This document shows positions 33,564 through 46,973 of a stretch of 64,000 bases of DNA, in pieces; position 1 is the stretch's first letter; each line of letters opens with the position of its first letter. This DNA is from Aquitalea sp. LB_tupeE (GTDB lineage Bacteria > Pseudomonadota > Gammaproteobacteria > Burkholderiales > Chromobacteriaceae). The position numbers and the translations under genes were made by a program. Location: assembly GCF_013391415.1 (NCBI RefSeq), contig NZ_JACAXB010000016.1:124001-188000 (forward strand), in the 5' to 3' direction. The notes beneath the pieces are model-generated. The model was given only the letters and a program-made list of their open reading frames with translations. It was not told the origin of the DNA and searched no databases.

Positions 33564-34328
33564 CTATTCAGCCTGCCAGGAATAAGATTTCAGAATGGCT
33601 TTCAGTTTGCCACTGCGTCGCATGGCTTCAATGCCCTGGTTCAGTCGGTCGGTGCTGATGGCCGATTGCGGCGCGACAGCGCACATGGTGGGCATGTAGG
33701 TGACGGTCAGCGGATGTTGCTTGAACTGACGGGCTTCATCCGGATTGGTTTTGGCCCACCAGGCAATTTCCAGTTCCGAGGAAATGGCAAGGTCGGTCAG
33801 CTTTTTCTGCAAGGACTTCACCAGCAGGTCCAGCCGCGGTTCATCCACACGTGTGGTGCGCCCCACTGCCCACAGGTGCTCCAGCGTGGGATAACTGTAA
33901 CCACGGATGGTGCCAATGCGCTTGCCTACCATTTCGTCGGCCTGATGGATGTCAGGCAGGCCCTTGAGCGACAGCACCCGCTCGATCTGCGGGTAGAATT
34001 CGCGTGTCCAGCCCAGCCGGGTGGCATTGCCATACCATTCCGGGTTGGCATTGCACACGATATTGACCTTGCCGGTTTCGATGGTGCTTTCCACCCGTTT
34101 GCGGGCAATCACCACATAACGGGCTTTCAAGCCCAGCTCGCCGGCCAGGGCATCCCCCAGTTCCTTGATCAGCCCACTGGCCAGGTTCTGGTTGTCTGGT
34201 GTCAGCACCACAATGGGCGGTGCGTCAGAATCGGAAACCCCAATCCTTAATATGCCCGATGCATGGATTGGCAGGCTGAGTACTGCTCCCGCAAGCAGTA
34301 ACGGCCAAGTCTTATTCAAAGCAACCAT
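33564..34328 (-). CDS. Periplasmic solute-binding protein, family 3 type
   Basis: 254-residue protein of the amino-acid ABC transporter/two-component sensor-like binding fold (SBP_bac_3). Signal peptide 1-24 (LSLPIHA/SG) is followed by ILRIGVSDSDAPPIVVL and a second-lobe segment VGKRIGTIRGYSYPTLEHL. No ABC permease or ATPase gene is adjacent, so this is an orphan receptor, as often found in Neisseriales. The ATG at 34328 faces metH, whose upstream region it shares. Ligand unknown. Confidence 0.8.
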   Translation of the reverse strand: MVALNKTWPLLLAGAVLSLPIHASGILRIGVSDSDAPPIVVLTPDNQNLASGLIKELGDALAGELGLKARYVVIARKRVESTIETGKVNIVCNANPEWYGNATRLGWTREFYPQIERVLSLKGLPDIHQADEMVGKRIGTIRGYSYPTLEHLWAVGRTTRVDEPRLDLLVKSLQKKLTDLAISSELEIAWWAKTNPDEARQFKQHPLTVTYMPTMCAVAPQSAISTDRLNQGIEAMRRSGKLKAILKSYSWQAE

Positions 34329-34446
34329 AAGCTTGTACTCTCTTCTTCTTAGTTAGTTGTCTGACAGTTCCAAGTGCAATGGTAAACTGTTCGGCCGCAC
34401 CATGAGTGTGCCACCTATTCGTTCTTCACCATACAGCCTGTTTGCC

Positions 34447-38147
<3,701 letters not shown>

Positions 38148-38160
<13 letters not shown>

Positions 38161-39281
38161 GTTTTCGAATGAGTCACCGACAAGCCGCCTTCGGGCGGCT
38201 TTTTCATTGCCACGTCCGCTTTGGGCTGTAGCGTGAGTGGTGTTACGGCATCGTCGCTGCTTGTTGCAAAGACATGGCGGTTCTTGCCATTGCGTTTGGC
38301 CTGATACAAGGCACGGTCTGCTTCACGCAGTGCCGCACTCAGCCCGATGCGTCCGTCCATGCTGACAATACCGATGCTGATGGAGAGCTGACGATGCTGG
38401 ATACGACACTGATTGACCTGCTGAATCAGCTGGCAGGCAAGTCGCTGTACCTGACCATGGTCGCTCAGACGGGTGAACAGGCCGAACTCCTCCCCGCCCA
38501 GCCGTCCGCACAGTGACACCTCCGGATGGCGGCTCAGCAGGGCGGCGATGTCTTGCAATACCTTATCGCCGGCATCGTGGCCGAAATCGTCGTTCACGCT
38601 TTTGAAATCGTCGATATCCACCATCAGAAAGTAACCAAGCTGGGCCGGGTACCAGGCCTGCATTTTTTCCAGCAGGCTGCGCCGGTTGTCGATGCCGGTG
38701 AGGACATCCTGGAAGGCCAGGGCTTCCAGTTCGCAGCGCACGGTAAAGTCGCGTAGTCGCAAGCGGCGAAACAGGATATTCAGCATCAGGCCTGACGTGG
38801 TACTGGTCACGATCAGCAAGATCACCCATGAGTCCTGCGCCCACAGGCGCGGGTCGCCCTGTGTGCCCTGCAACAGCACCGCCCAGATACCGGTGCTGGC
38901 CAACAGGAAGGCCGGTGTGTGATGAAAGACCGGGGCCATGGTCAGTGAGATGCATACCGCAATGGAAATGGCCCAGGGGGAGGGATCGGTGACAATCAGC
39001 ATGTTCAGCCGAAAACCCAGCGCCAGCCCTCCCAGATACAGCAACATGCCCAATAACAAGGTGCGGTGATGGCTGGCGTGGTGGGACAACAGCACGCCAA
39101 TGAGCATGATCAGACAAACCAGTACGGCATTCAGGTTGTCTATCTGACGGTAACGATGACTGAATAGCAGTGAAGCCAGCCAGGCCAATATGCCTAATAT
39201 CTGCAGATATACGGCAATTGGCCGTAATTCAAGGAAGGATTGATGCTGGAAGTCGGCATCCCGAGCCAGAAGGCGCCTCAT
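38148..39281 (-). CDS. Membrane diguanylate cyclase (GGDEF)
   Basis: 377 residues. The N-terminal half has about six membrane helices (residues 25-175) without a named sensor; the GGDEF domain spans about 200-355 with the active-site form [10 protein letters not shown] and substrate residues in [18 protein letters not shown]. It should make c-di-GMP. No RxxD inhibitory site is seen just before GGEEF. AAGGAG precedes the ATG at 39281. Its last 13 bases overlap metH, and residues near the C-terminus (KKPPEGGLS) are encoded by the metH terminator. Confidence 0.88.
38182..38204 (+). terminator. metH terminator inside the opposing GGDEF gene
   Basis: Stem AAGCCGCC / GGCGGCTT closed by a TTCG tetraloop and followed by TTT, 22 bases after the metH stop. 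It lies within the coding sequence of the leftward GGDEF gene. Confidence 0.85.
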
Positions 39282-39543
39282 GCTGTCTCCTTGCGATGTT
39301 GAACTGCATAAATTGTTGTTATGAGGGCATCGCAGCATCGTGGCGGCTTGCACAGAGGTGGTCGACTGGACATAAGTGCAGGAAGTCACACCGCGCCGAC
39401 TTGCGTTGCCGGCATGGGCGGGCACAATACAGATGTCTGCCGCGCATATGCTCTAGATCAAGAAAGCCGGCTGGCACCGGGTCTAGCATGAAATCGTAAT
39501 CAGGTGGCATGACGCCACTCAGGACACCCACCAGGAGAAGCCG

Positions 39544-39759
39544 ATGTTTCCAGAATTCCGTGAACTGATCAGCAAACTGAAAACCGAAGACGACCACTTC
39601 AGCCGCCTGTTCAACAAGCACAATGAATTGGACCAGACCATCAAGAACATTGAAGCCGGCATAGAAAAAGGCAGCCAGTTCGATGTGGAAGTGCTGAAGA
39701 AGGAAAAGCTCAAGCTCAAGGACGAGCTGTATGTGATTCTGAAAAAGGCCGATGCCTGA
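39544..39759 (+). CDS. YdcH/DUF465 small helical protein
   Basis: 71-residue protein of the DUF465 (YdcH) family. Almost entirely helical and charged, predicted antiparallel coiled coil: FRELISKLKTEDDHFSRLFNKHNELD, then a second helix ending KKEKLKLKDELYVILK. AGGAGAAG precedes the ATG. Members are small, abundant cytosolic proteins of unknown role. It is monocistronic and closed by a terminator. Confidence 0.9.
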   Translation: MFPEFRELISKLKTEDDHFSRLFNKHNELDQTIKNIEAGIEKGSQFDVEVLKKEKLKLKDELYVILKKADA

Positions 39760-39789
39760 TCGCCTGATCACCACATAGGCAAGAAGCCA

Positions 39790-39815
39790 AAAACCCGCCA
39801 GTTGGCGGGTTTTTT
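39790..39815. terminator. Bidirectional terminator
   Basis: Stem AAAACCCGCC / GGCGGGTTTT with loop AGTT and T-runs on both strands, between ydcH and the converging ABC exporter gene. Confidence 0.85.
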
Positions 39816-39843
39816 ATTGCAGCAAAGTAAATGATGTGGGACA

Positions 39844-41709
39844 TCAGGCTGGGTCCAGTTCTCCAGGGCGAATCTCCTCGTCGGTTTCTTCTCCCAGAAA
39901 ACCGCCACTCTGGTGCGCCCACAACCGGGCATACAGTCCGCCCTTGGCCAGCAGGCTGGCGTGGTCGCCTTCTTCCACTACCCGGCCCTGATCCAGCACG
40001 ATCAGGCGGTCCATGGCGGCAATGGTGGACAGGCGGTGGGCAATGGCAATCACCGTCTTGCCTTCCATCAGCCGGTACAGGCTGCCCTGGATGGCGGCTT
40101 CCACTTCCGAATCCAGCGCGCTGGTGGCTTCGTCCAGCAGCAGGATGGGCGCGTCCTTCAGCATCACCCGCGCAATGGCGACGCGCTGGCGCTGGCCACC
40201 GGACAGTTTTACGCCGCGCTCACCGACATGGGCATCGTAGCCACGCCTACCCTTGGGGTCGGTCAGCAACAGGATGAAGTCATGCGCTTCGGCCTGGCGC
40301 GCAGCATGGATCATGTCTGCGTCGCTGGCATCCGGCCGGCCATACAGCAGGTTGTCGCGTACCGAGCGGTGCAACAGCGAGGTGTCTTGCGTCACCATGC
40401 CGATTTGCGCGCGCAGGCTGTCCTGCGTGACTGCGGCAATGTCCTGGCCGTCAATCAGGATACGGCCTTGCTCCACATCGTAAAACCGCAACATCAGATT
40501 GACGATGGTGGATTTGCCCGCGCCGCTGCGCCCCACCAGGCCGATTTTTTCGCCTGGGCGGATGGTAAGGTTCAGCCCGTCCACGATGGTACGTTCGCCG
40601 CCATAGGAAAAGCGTACCTGCTCGAAACGGACTTCACCGCGTGTTACCTGCAAGGCGCTGGCATCAGGCTTGTCCACAATGGCCACCGGGCGCGACAGGG
40701 TGCTGATGCCGTCATGTACCGTGCCGATGTTTTCGAACAGGCTGGACATTTCCCACATGATCCAGTGCGACACCCCGTTTAGACGCAGGGCCATGGCAGT
40801 GGCGGCTGCCACCGCACCAATGCCCACCTCGCCCTGGGTCCACAGCCACAGGGTGGCACCAGCGGTGCTGGCAATCAGCCCCATGCTCAGGATGTGGTTG
40901 ACGATTTCAAAGCCGCTCACCAGGCGCATCTGGCCATAGGCTGTCTGCATGAATTCCTGCATGGCGCTTTTGGTGAAGGCGGCTTCACGCTGGCCCTGGG
41001 AAAACAGCTTCACCGTGGCGATATTGGTGTAGGCATCGGTCACCCGGCCGGTCATCAGCGAACGTGCATCGGCCTGCCGGGTGGATGCCTTGCCCAGCCG
41101 TGGTACAAAAAAGGCCAGGGTGGCGACATACAGCAGCAGCCAGCCGACAAAGGGCAGTAGCAGGACGCGATCGAAGCTGCCTACCACGGCCACCATGGTG
41201 ATGAAGTAGATCACCACGAATACCAGGATGTCGGTGATGATCAGCACGGTGTCGCGTACCGCCAGCGCGGTCTGCATCACCTTGGCCGCCACCCGCCCGG
41301 CAAATTCGTCCTGATAAAAGCTCATGCTTTGCCCCAGCAGATGGCGGTGGAACTGCCAGCGCAGCCGCATGGGGAAATTGCCGAACAGGCTTTGGTATTT
41401 GAACATGGCCTGCAGCGCAATCAGTACCGGACTGGCCAGCAAGATGCCGCCCAGCAGCAGCAAATGTTCGCGTTCCTGCGTCCACAGGTGGGAGGGCGCC
41501 ACATGGCTGAGCCAGTCCACCACCGAGCCCAGCATGGAAAACAGCAAGGCTTCAAAAGCACCAATGGTCGCGGTCAGCAGGGTCATGCACAGGATGTAGG
41601 GGCGCATGCCGCTGGTGGCGGACCAAACAAAAGGAAAGAAGCCCTTGGGAGGCTGGACAGGAGGGGTATCCGGGTAGACTTCCACCCGTTTTTCAAACCA
41701 GGAAAACAT
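39844..41709 (-). CDS. ABC exporter, fused membrane and ATPase domains
   Basis: 621-residue half-transporter of the type IV (MsbA/LmrA-like) fold. Six membrane helices (about 35-330) precede the nucleotide-binding domain (about 365-600) with Walker A LVGRSGAGKST, signature LSGGQRQRVAIARVM, Walker B ILLLDEATSALD and the switch in IAIAHRLSTI. It should homodimerise. The leading WFEKRVEVYPDTPPVQPPKGFF resembles proteobacterial ABC multidrug or lipid exporters adjacent to no accessory genes. The ATG at 41709 has AAGGACG upstream. Substrate unknown. Confidence 0.88.
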   Translation of the reverse strand: MFSWFEKRVEVYPDTPPVQPPKGFFPFVWSATSGMRPYILCMTLLTATIGAFEALLFSMLGSVVDWLSHVAPSHLWTQEREHLLLLGGILLASPVLIALQAMFKYQSLFGNFPMRLRWQFHRHLLGQSMSFYQDEFAGRVAAKVMQTALAVRDTVLIITDILVFVVIYFITMVAVVGSFDRVLLLPFVGWLLLYVATLAFFVPRLGKASTRQADARSLMTGRVTDAYTNIATVKLFSQGQREAAFTKSAMQEFMQTAYGQMRLVSGFEIVNHILSMGLIASTAGATLWLWTQGEVGIGAVAAATAMALRLNGVSHWIMWEMSSLFENIGTVHDGISTLSRPVAIVDKPDASALQVTRGEVRFEQVRFSYGGERTIVDGLNLTIRPGEKIGLVGRSGAGKSTIVNLMLRFYDVEQGRILIDGQDIAAVTQDSLRAQIGMVTQDTSLLHRSVRDNLLYGRPDASDADMIHAARQAEAHDFILLLTDPKGRRGYDAHVGERGVKLSGGQRQRVAIARVMLKDAPILLLDEATSALDSEVEAAIQGSLYRLMEGKTVIAIAHRLSTIAAMDRLIVLDQGRVVEEGDHASLLAKGGLYARLWAHQSGGFLGEETDEEIRPGELDPA

Positions 41710-41919
41710 AAAGATCGTCCTTGTCCGGACATGGGGTCCGTTGAGGTTGTATGGGGCTATGACGATAGCTTGAAGTGAAGCAGTCAGCAATGCTTTTTTT
41801 GCATGGCTCGGCACGGGCCGATTGTCAGCACGGCAGCCAGCTTAGTGGAGTTTTGTTGCTGGCAGTTCCTGGCGTAGTGCCACTGTCCGCTTTGGGTGGT
41901 GGCAGAAAAGGACGCAGGC

Positions 41920-41954
41920 AAAAACAAAACTGCCCGGCCAAGCAGACCGGGCAG
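41920..41954 (-). terminator. Terminator after the methyltransferase gene
   Basis: On the minus strand, stem CTGCCCGG / CCGGGCAG with a 9-base loop is followed by TTTTGTTTTTG, 17 bases past the stop codon. Confidence 0.8.
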
Positions 41955-41970
41955 CGTGCTATCAGCGCGA

Positions 41971-42987
41971 TCAGACGTGCAGCTGCACGATCTTGAGCGG
42001 GTGCTGGCCATCCAGGCTGGGGAAGTCTGCTTCGGGGGTGAGCCATTCCACTGCCTGAATCGGCCGGCCGGCTTTTTCCGCACTGCGCTTGAGTGCGTCG
42101 AGCCAAGCTGCGCCATCCACCTGGGCCACGTTATTGCAGCAGATCAGCACCCCGCCCGGCGCGGTGCACAGCAGGGCGGGTTTGAACAGTGCCTGGTAGT
42201 CGTTGATCAGGTCCACCACGCCGAAGGGGCTCTTGGCGTAGCGCGGCGGGTCGAGGAAAACCACGTCGAACTGGCGCGCTTCCAGCGTGGGGAAGGGTGG
42301 CATTTTCTTGCCACGTACCATCTTGGGCTGGCCGATGCCGGACAGCTGGCGCAGGGCGGCAAAGGCATCGCTTTGCACGCAGCGCGGACGGGTGGTCAGG
42401 CTGTTGAGCTTGGCATTGGCCCGGCCCACCGCCAGGCTGGATTCGGCAAAGTCCACATTCATCACGAAGCTGGCACCGCCTTTGGCAGCGGCCAGGCCCA
42501 CGCCGCAGGTATAGGCAAACAGGTTGAGCACGCTTTTGCCCTCGGCCAGTTGCATCACACGGCGGCGACCGGCGCGCAGGTCGAGGAACAGCCACGGGTC
42601 CTGGCCGCTGTGGCGGGCGCGGATGTGGTAGCGGATGCCCAGCTCGTGTGCTACGCGGTTTTCTTCCGCCACGGCCTGTTCCGCCAGGCTCAGGGTATTG
42701 CTGATGCGCGAGTTGGCATTGCTGCGGTCGTTGTAGACCAGTTGCAGCGCCGGCAGGCTGGCGGCGTAGAACTGGCGGATTTCTGCCAGCTCTTCATCGC
42801 TCAGCGACTGGTGGAAGCTTTGCACCAGCAGCAAATCGCCATAGCGGTCTATGGTCAGGCCGGATACCCCTTCCACACTGCCATGAAACAGGCGGTAGCT
42901 ATTGGTATCTTCTGCCAGCAGGCGGCTGACAAGCTCGCTGCGGCGGTCGGCGGCGGCTTGCAGCAGGGTGCTCAGGGTGTGGGACAT
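41971..42987 (-). CDS. Class I SAM-dependent methyltransferase, RlmI-like
   Basis: 338-residue methyltransferase resembling 23S rRNA m5C methyltransferases RlmI/RlmK C-terminal domains: VEGVSGLTIDRYGDLLLVQ, then the SAM-binding NLFAYTCGVGLAAAKGGA and catalytic FLDPPRYAKS. The N-terminal PUA domain of RlmI (about 60 residues) is missing, so the RNA target may differ. Alternatives: a 50S or tRNA-specific relative. It ends LKIVQLHV. The ATG at 42987 is taken because an upstream extension is not conserved, though its ribosome site is weak. Divergent from the HD-GYP gene. Confidence 0.75.
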   Translation of the reverse strand: MSHTLSTLLQAAADRRSELVSRLLAEDTNSYRLFHGSVEGVSGLTIDRYGDLLLVQSFHQSLSDEELAEIRQFYAASLPALQLVYNDRSNANSRISNTLSLAEQAVAEENRVAHELGIRYHIRARHSGQDPWLFLDLRAGRRRVMQLAEGKSVLNLFAYTCGVGLAAAKGGASFVMNVDFAESSLAVGRANAKLNSLTTRPRCVQSDAFAALRQLSGIGQPKMVRGKKMPPFPTLEARQFDVVFLDPPRYAKSPFGVVDLINDYQALFKPALLCTAPGGVLICCNNVAQVDGAAWLDALKRSAEKAGRPIQAVEWLTPEADFPSLDGQHPLKIVQLHV

Positions 42988-43138
42988 GAGGGGCTTTCTT
43001 TCTGGAATGAGGGCAATTGTAAGCCCTTGAGCGGCATGCCTCAAAATTAGCACTAAGCTGTAAGAATTCATTGGCTGGCTCGACCCATGACAGACAGCCA
43101 GATTACGGCCAGCAGGTGGCCATTTTGCGGAGCAAAAC

Positions 43139-44017
43139 ATGCAGGCAGCGCAGGAATTACTCAAAACCCTCTACACCATGGCCATGATGGTGGAAACCCG
43201 TGATGCCTACACCGGAGGCCATTTGTGGCGGGTGTCACGTTTCTCCGGCCTGCTGGCGCAGGAAATGGGGCTGGCGCGCGGCGAGGTGCTGCGTATCATG
43301 CTGGGCGGCTTTCTGCATGATCTTGGCAAGATTGGCGTACCCGATGCGATTCTCAACAAGCGCGACCGTCTGACTGATGACGAGTATGCGGTGATCAAGA
43401 CCCATCCGCAGCAAGGGGCGGATTTGCTGCGTGAGCATCCCCTGGCCGCTCTGGCCATGGACGCAGTGCTGATGCATCACGAAACCCCGGATGGCCGTGG
43501 CTATCCGGCAGGTCTCAAGGGCGAGGCCATTCCCATGGTGGCGCGCATTGTCGGCATTGCCGATGCCTTTGACGCCATGACCAGCCACCGTCCTTACCGG
43601 GCAGGCATGCCCATTGCGCGGGCGCTGGACATCATTCGCGAAAATCTGGGCAGCCAGTTCGACCATGCTTGTGGCGAGCATTTCATCGCGCTGGGCGAAG
43701 CCGGCAAGCTGGAACACATCGTCGGCCACAGTGAAGCAGGTATTCCATTACAGCAATGCCAGGCCTGCGGTCCCATCATCGCCATCCCGCGGCGCATGCA
43801 GGATGGTGACACCGTACATTGTCCTTCCTGCGGCGGTGCTTACCGTCTTGGTCGGCAAGGGTCGGGACTGGGGCTCGCCCCTACCGGCCAGCGTGATGCC
43901 TTGCAGGTACAGCGGCCCGCGGTGGATCACGAACTGGTGGCCGAACTGGTGCAGGAAGCCGCTGCCTGCTTGCAGCCGCTTGCTCAGCCCGGCTGGCTGG
44001 CGCGGCTGTTTGCCTGA
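43139..44017 (+). CDS. HD-GYP phosphodiesterase with C-terminal zinc-ribbon-like tail
   Basis: 292 residues. The HD-GYP domain spans about 10-190: TGGHLWRVSRFSGLL, LGGFLHDLGKIGVPD (HD), HHETPDGRGYPAGL (HHExPDGRGYP form) and IADAFDAMTSHRPYR. Such enzymes degrade c-di-GMP to pGpG or GMP with two or three metals. After the domain come paired cysteines CQAC and CPSC, likely a zinc ribbon, then a 70-residue tail. There is no receiver or PAS, so control must come through the tail or expression. GGAG lies before the ATG. Confidence 0.85.
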   Translation: MQAAQELLKTLYTMAMMVETRDAYTGGHLWRVSRFSGLLAQEMGLARGEVLRIMLGGFLHDLGKIGVPDAILNKRDRLTDDEYAVIKTHPQQGADLLREHPLAALAMDAVLMHHETPDGRGYPAGLKGEAIPMVARIVGIADAFDAMTSHRPYRAGMPIARALDIIRENLGSQFDHACGEHFIALGEAGKLEHIVGHSEAGIPLQQCQACGPIIAIPRRMQDGDTVHCPSCGGAYRLGRQGSGLGLAPTGQRDALQVQRPAVDHELVAELVQEAAACLQPLAQPGWLARLFA

Positions 44018-44120
44018 GGCATGCCGCATGCCATGCCGGAGGATTGTGTCAGCGAATGTTAAGCGCGGGGTGTAAGGCTAGAGTTACAGGCGTTTAGCCG
44101 GTAGGCTTGAGTTCTTTGTC

Positions 44121-45371
44121 ATGGCCGTTCCGGCCGTCTTTACTGCTTCCATGAACGACGCGTCTGCATCCTTGCGGCATTGCCGCCCTTTCTGGCATTT
44201 CTGGTTGGCCCGTGTATTGCTGACGGCCGGTTTTCAAATCATCACGGTGGCCATTGGCTGGCAGGTGTATGCCCTGACCGGCAGTGCGCTGGATCTGGGC
44301 ATGGTGGGGCTGCTGCAGTTTCTGCCACGGGTGTTGCTGGTGCTGGTGACCGGCGCAGTGTCGGACCGTTTTGACCGGCGGCGGGTAGTGGCTGTCAGCC
44401 TTGCCATTCAGGCGGTGGCGGCAAGCGTGCTGCTGCTGGGTAATCTGGGCATGGGCTGGCAGGTCAGTCGCGGACTGATCTTTGCCCTGTCGGTGGTGGT
44501 GGGCTGCTGCCGCGCCTTTGACATGCCGGCCATGCAGTCGCTGCTGCCCAATATCGTGCCGCCGCGCCTGCTGGGCCAGGCCATTGCCATGGCAGCTTCG
44601 GCCAATGAGGCCGCCACCATCATCGCCCCCGCACTGGGCGGTTTTCTGTATGCGCTGGGGGCTGAACTGACCTACGGCTTGTCTGCCGCCAGCTTCCTCG
44701 CCTGTCTGCTCCTGGTCAGCCTGCTGCCTTCCAGCCGGGTGTTACCTACCGGTCAGCGGGTGTCGCTGGATTCCCTGCTGATGGGGGTGCGTTTCATCCG
44801 CAGCCGTCCGGACATCCTGGGTGCCATCTCGCTGGACCTGTTTGCCGTGCTGCTGGGCGGGGCCACCGCACTCTTGCCCATTTTTGCTCGCGACATCCTG
44901 CTGACCGGCCCCTGGGGTCTGGGCCTGTTGCGGTCGGCTCCGGCGGCCGGGGCCTTGCTGATGTCGGCCTGGCTGATGCGTCACCCCATCCGGCGGCGCT
45001 CCGGCCACATCATGTTTGCCGCGGTGGCGGTGTTTGGCTTCGCTACCATCCTGTTTGGCCTGTCCAGCAGCTTCCCGCTGTCCTTGCTGGCGCTGATGCT
45101 GCTGGGTTCGGCTGATGTCATCAGCGTGGTGATCCGCGGCACACTGGTGCAGCTGGAAACACCGGATGACATGCGTGGCCGCGTCAATTCGGTGAACTCC
45201 CTGTTTATTGGTGCCTCAAACCAGCTTGGTGAATTCGAGTCCGGTGTGACAGCTGCCTGGCTGGGTGCGGTTCCGGCTGTGGTGCTGGGTGGTGCGGGTA
45301 CCTTGTTGGTGGTGGTGCTGTGGATGCGCTGGTTTCCGCAACTGGCCCAGCGTGACCAACTGGCACCTTAG
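44121..45371 (+). CDS. MFS transporter of the EntS/MFS_3 type
   Basis: 416-residue major facilitator with about 12 spans. ITVAIGWQVYALTGSALDLGMVGLLQFLPRVLLVLVTGAVSDRFDRR in the first half and IGASNQLGEFESGVTAAWLG near the end match the EntS enterobactin-exporter branch (MFS_3), widely present as generic exporters. No siderophore biosynthesis genes are near, so the substrate is open. The first ATG is at 44121; the ATG at 44151 is an alternative. Confidence 0.85.
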   Translation: MAVPAVFTASMNDASASLRHCRPFWHFWLARVLLTAGFQIITVAIGWQVYALTGSALDLGMVGLLQFLPRVLLVLVTGAVSDRFDRRRVVAVSLAIQAVAASVLLLGNLGMGWQVSRGLIFALSVVVGCCRAFDMPAMQSLLPNIVPPRLLGQAIAMAASANEAATIIAPALGGFLYALGAELTYGLSAASFLACLLLVSLLPSSRVLPTGQRVSLDSLLMGVRFIRSRPDILGAISLDLFAVLLGGATALLPIFARDILLTGPWGLGLLRSAPAAGALLMSAWLMRHPIRRRSGHIMFAAVAVFGFATILFGLSSSFPLSLLALMLLGSADVISVVIRGTLVQLETPDDMRGRVNSVNSLFIGASNQLGEFESGVTAAWLGAVPAVVLGGAGTLLVVVLWMRWFPQLAQRDQLAP

Positions 45372-45466
45372 CGCCGCGCATGCTGGCATCATTCATGACT
45401 TTGGTATATTAATGTCGGCCAGAACCGTTATCTGCCCTACTCAGCACCCGACTCAGGAGAAGTGCC

Positions 45467-46423
45467 ATGCATGCTGTCAGCCCAAAGCTGACTGACTGGT
45501 TGTTGCAACTGAACCAGCTTATTCGCCGTTTGCAGCAAAGCGGCTACAAACCTACCGCCATCGGTGCCCGCGAGGCCCTGGCCAATGTCACCCGCACGCT
45601 GGTGAGCCCCGGCCCCGATATTGCCTGGGTGAATGATGAAATCGTGCATGGCCGCGATTACAGCGTGCCGGTGCGCATTTATCATCCGGCACCGGACGAA
45701 GCCCGGCCGGTCTTGTTGTTCTTGCATGGCGGTGGTCATACCGCAGGCAGCGTCAGCGTGTATGACCCCATCAGCCGCAGGCTGGCCGCAGCGACCGGCT
45801 GTGTGGTGGTGGTGCCGGAATACCGGCTGGCGCCGGAAAATCCCTATCCGGCGGCCCTGCATGATGCCTATGCTGCTGCGCGTGGTGTGTTTTCTGCTCT
45901 GGATGCTCGCGGCCTGCCCTTTGTACGGCAACTGGCTTTGGCGGGCGATTCGGCCGGTGCGGCGCTGGCGGCCACGGTCAGTGCGCGCTCGCAGCACGAT
46001 ACTGCTTTGCAGATTGCCGCCCAGATACTGATTTACCCCAGTCTGGACTACAGCATGAGCCTGCCGTCGATTACCGAGAATGGCGAAGGCTACTTTCTCA
46101 ATAGCGATCGCATTGCCTGGTATTTCGACAATTATTTCCAGCATGGTGAAGACCGGCTGGCGGCCTCTCCGCTGCACATGACCGTGACGCCACGCATGCC
46201 GGCTACCCTGGTGGTATCCGCCGGCTTCGACCCGTTGCGTGACGAGGCGCTACGCTATGTGGACAAGCTGTTAAGTGCGGGCGTGGTGTGCGAGCACCTG
46301 CATTTTGATGATCTGATCCATGCCTTCCTGAACATGGAGCAGCTGGTCGCCGACGAGTGCGCCCGCACCTACCAGCATATGGCCGGCTTCCTTGCGCGAC
46401 AGCTGCAACCGGCCGATGCCTGA
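45467..46423 (+). CDS. Alpha/beta hydrolase, hormone-sensitive-lipase family
   Basis: 318-residue esterase. HGGG (87-90) forms the oxyanion hole, nucleophile Ser162 lies in GDSAG, and an aspartate in GFDPLRDE plus a histidine in LIHAFLNM complete the triad. The family hydrolyses short-chain esters. AGGAGAAG precedes the ATG. An arginine in PEYRLAPENPYPAAL is the usual conserved arginine of HSL enzymes. Convergent with the metallopeptidase gene, 16 bases apart. Confidence 0.9.
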   Translation: MHAVSPKLTDWLLQLNQLIRRLQQSGYKPTAIGAREALANVTRTLVSPGPDIAWVNDEIVHGRDYSVPVRIYHPAPDEARPVLLFLHGGGHTAGSVSVYDPISRRLAAATGCVVVVPEYRLAPENPYPAALHDAYAAARGVFSALDARGLPFVRQLALAGDSAGAALAATVSARSQHDTALQIAAQILIYPSLDYSMSLPSITENGEGYFLNSDRIAWYFDNYFQHGEDRLAASPLHMTVTPRMPATLVVSAGFDPLRDEALRYVDKLLSAGVVCEHLHFDDLIHAFLNMEQLVADECARTYQHMAGFLARQLQPADA

Positions 46424-46439
46424 GCGGTGTTGCAGAGCC

Positions 46440-46937
46440 TCAGCCCTGCGGCAGTTCGCGCAGGGTGAGCCAGAGCCGGGTGTCGAACTCCAGCTGGTGG
46501 TAGTCCGGCTCCATATGGCAGCACAGCTGGTAAAAGGCCTTGTCGTGGTTTTTTTCGCGCAGGTGGGCCAGTTCGTGCACCACGATCATGCGTAAAAACG
46601 GCTCTGGCGCATCGCGGAACAGGCTGGCAATGCGGATTTCATGCTTGGCCTTGAGTTTGCCGCCTTGTATGCGGGAGATCTGGGTATTGGTGCCCAGCGT
46701 GCCCTTGACCGGATGCTGCTGGTTGTCGAACAGCACCTTGGTGGGGGCCGGCGCATTTTTCAGATAGCGCTGCTTGAGCGCGCTGACATACTGGTACAGC
46801 GCGCTGTCGCTTTGTACCTGATGGCTGGCGGGGTAGCGGGACGCCAGCCATTGGCCCAGGCTGCCGTCATCCAGACGGGCCTGAACCTGGGCAAGCAGCG
46901 CGGGCGGGTAGTGCAGCAGGTATTTGAGGGCAGACAT
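46440..46937 (-). CDS. YgjP-like M48-clan metallopeptidase (WLM/DUF45)
   Basis: 165-residue predicted zinc peptidase of the YgjP/DUF45 family. The zinc motif HELAH is at 121-125 with a third ligand region NHDKAFYQLCCHMEPDY at about 130-146 (His131 or His141). There are no membrane segments, so it is cytosolic. It ends WLTLRELPQG. The ATG at 46937 is the first in frame. Substrate unknown. Confidence 0.85.
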   Translation of the reverse strand: MSALKYLLHYPPALLAQVQARLDDGSLGQWLASRYPASHQVQSDSALYQYVSALKQRYLKNAPAPTKVLFDNQQHPVKGTLGTNTQISRIQGGKLKAKHEIRIASLFRDAPEPFLRMIVVHELAHLREKNHDKAFYQLCCHMEPDYHQLEFDTRLWLTLRELPQG

Positions 46938-46973
46938 GCCGTCAGTGTAGCAAAGCCCCGCGTGCTACGGCAT

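Noticed and set aside
33842-33860. Additional CACGTG-centred sites (for example CACACGTGTG near 33850)
   Set aside because: The flanking bases do not match the parS half sites, so they are not ParB sites.
34329-34446. Riboswitch (cobalamin or SAH) upstream of metH
   Set aside because: No B12 box or SAH-type pseudoknot sequence is visible in the 118 bases before the gene.
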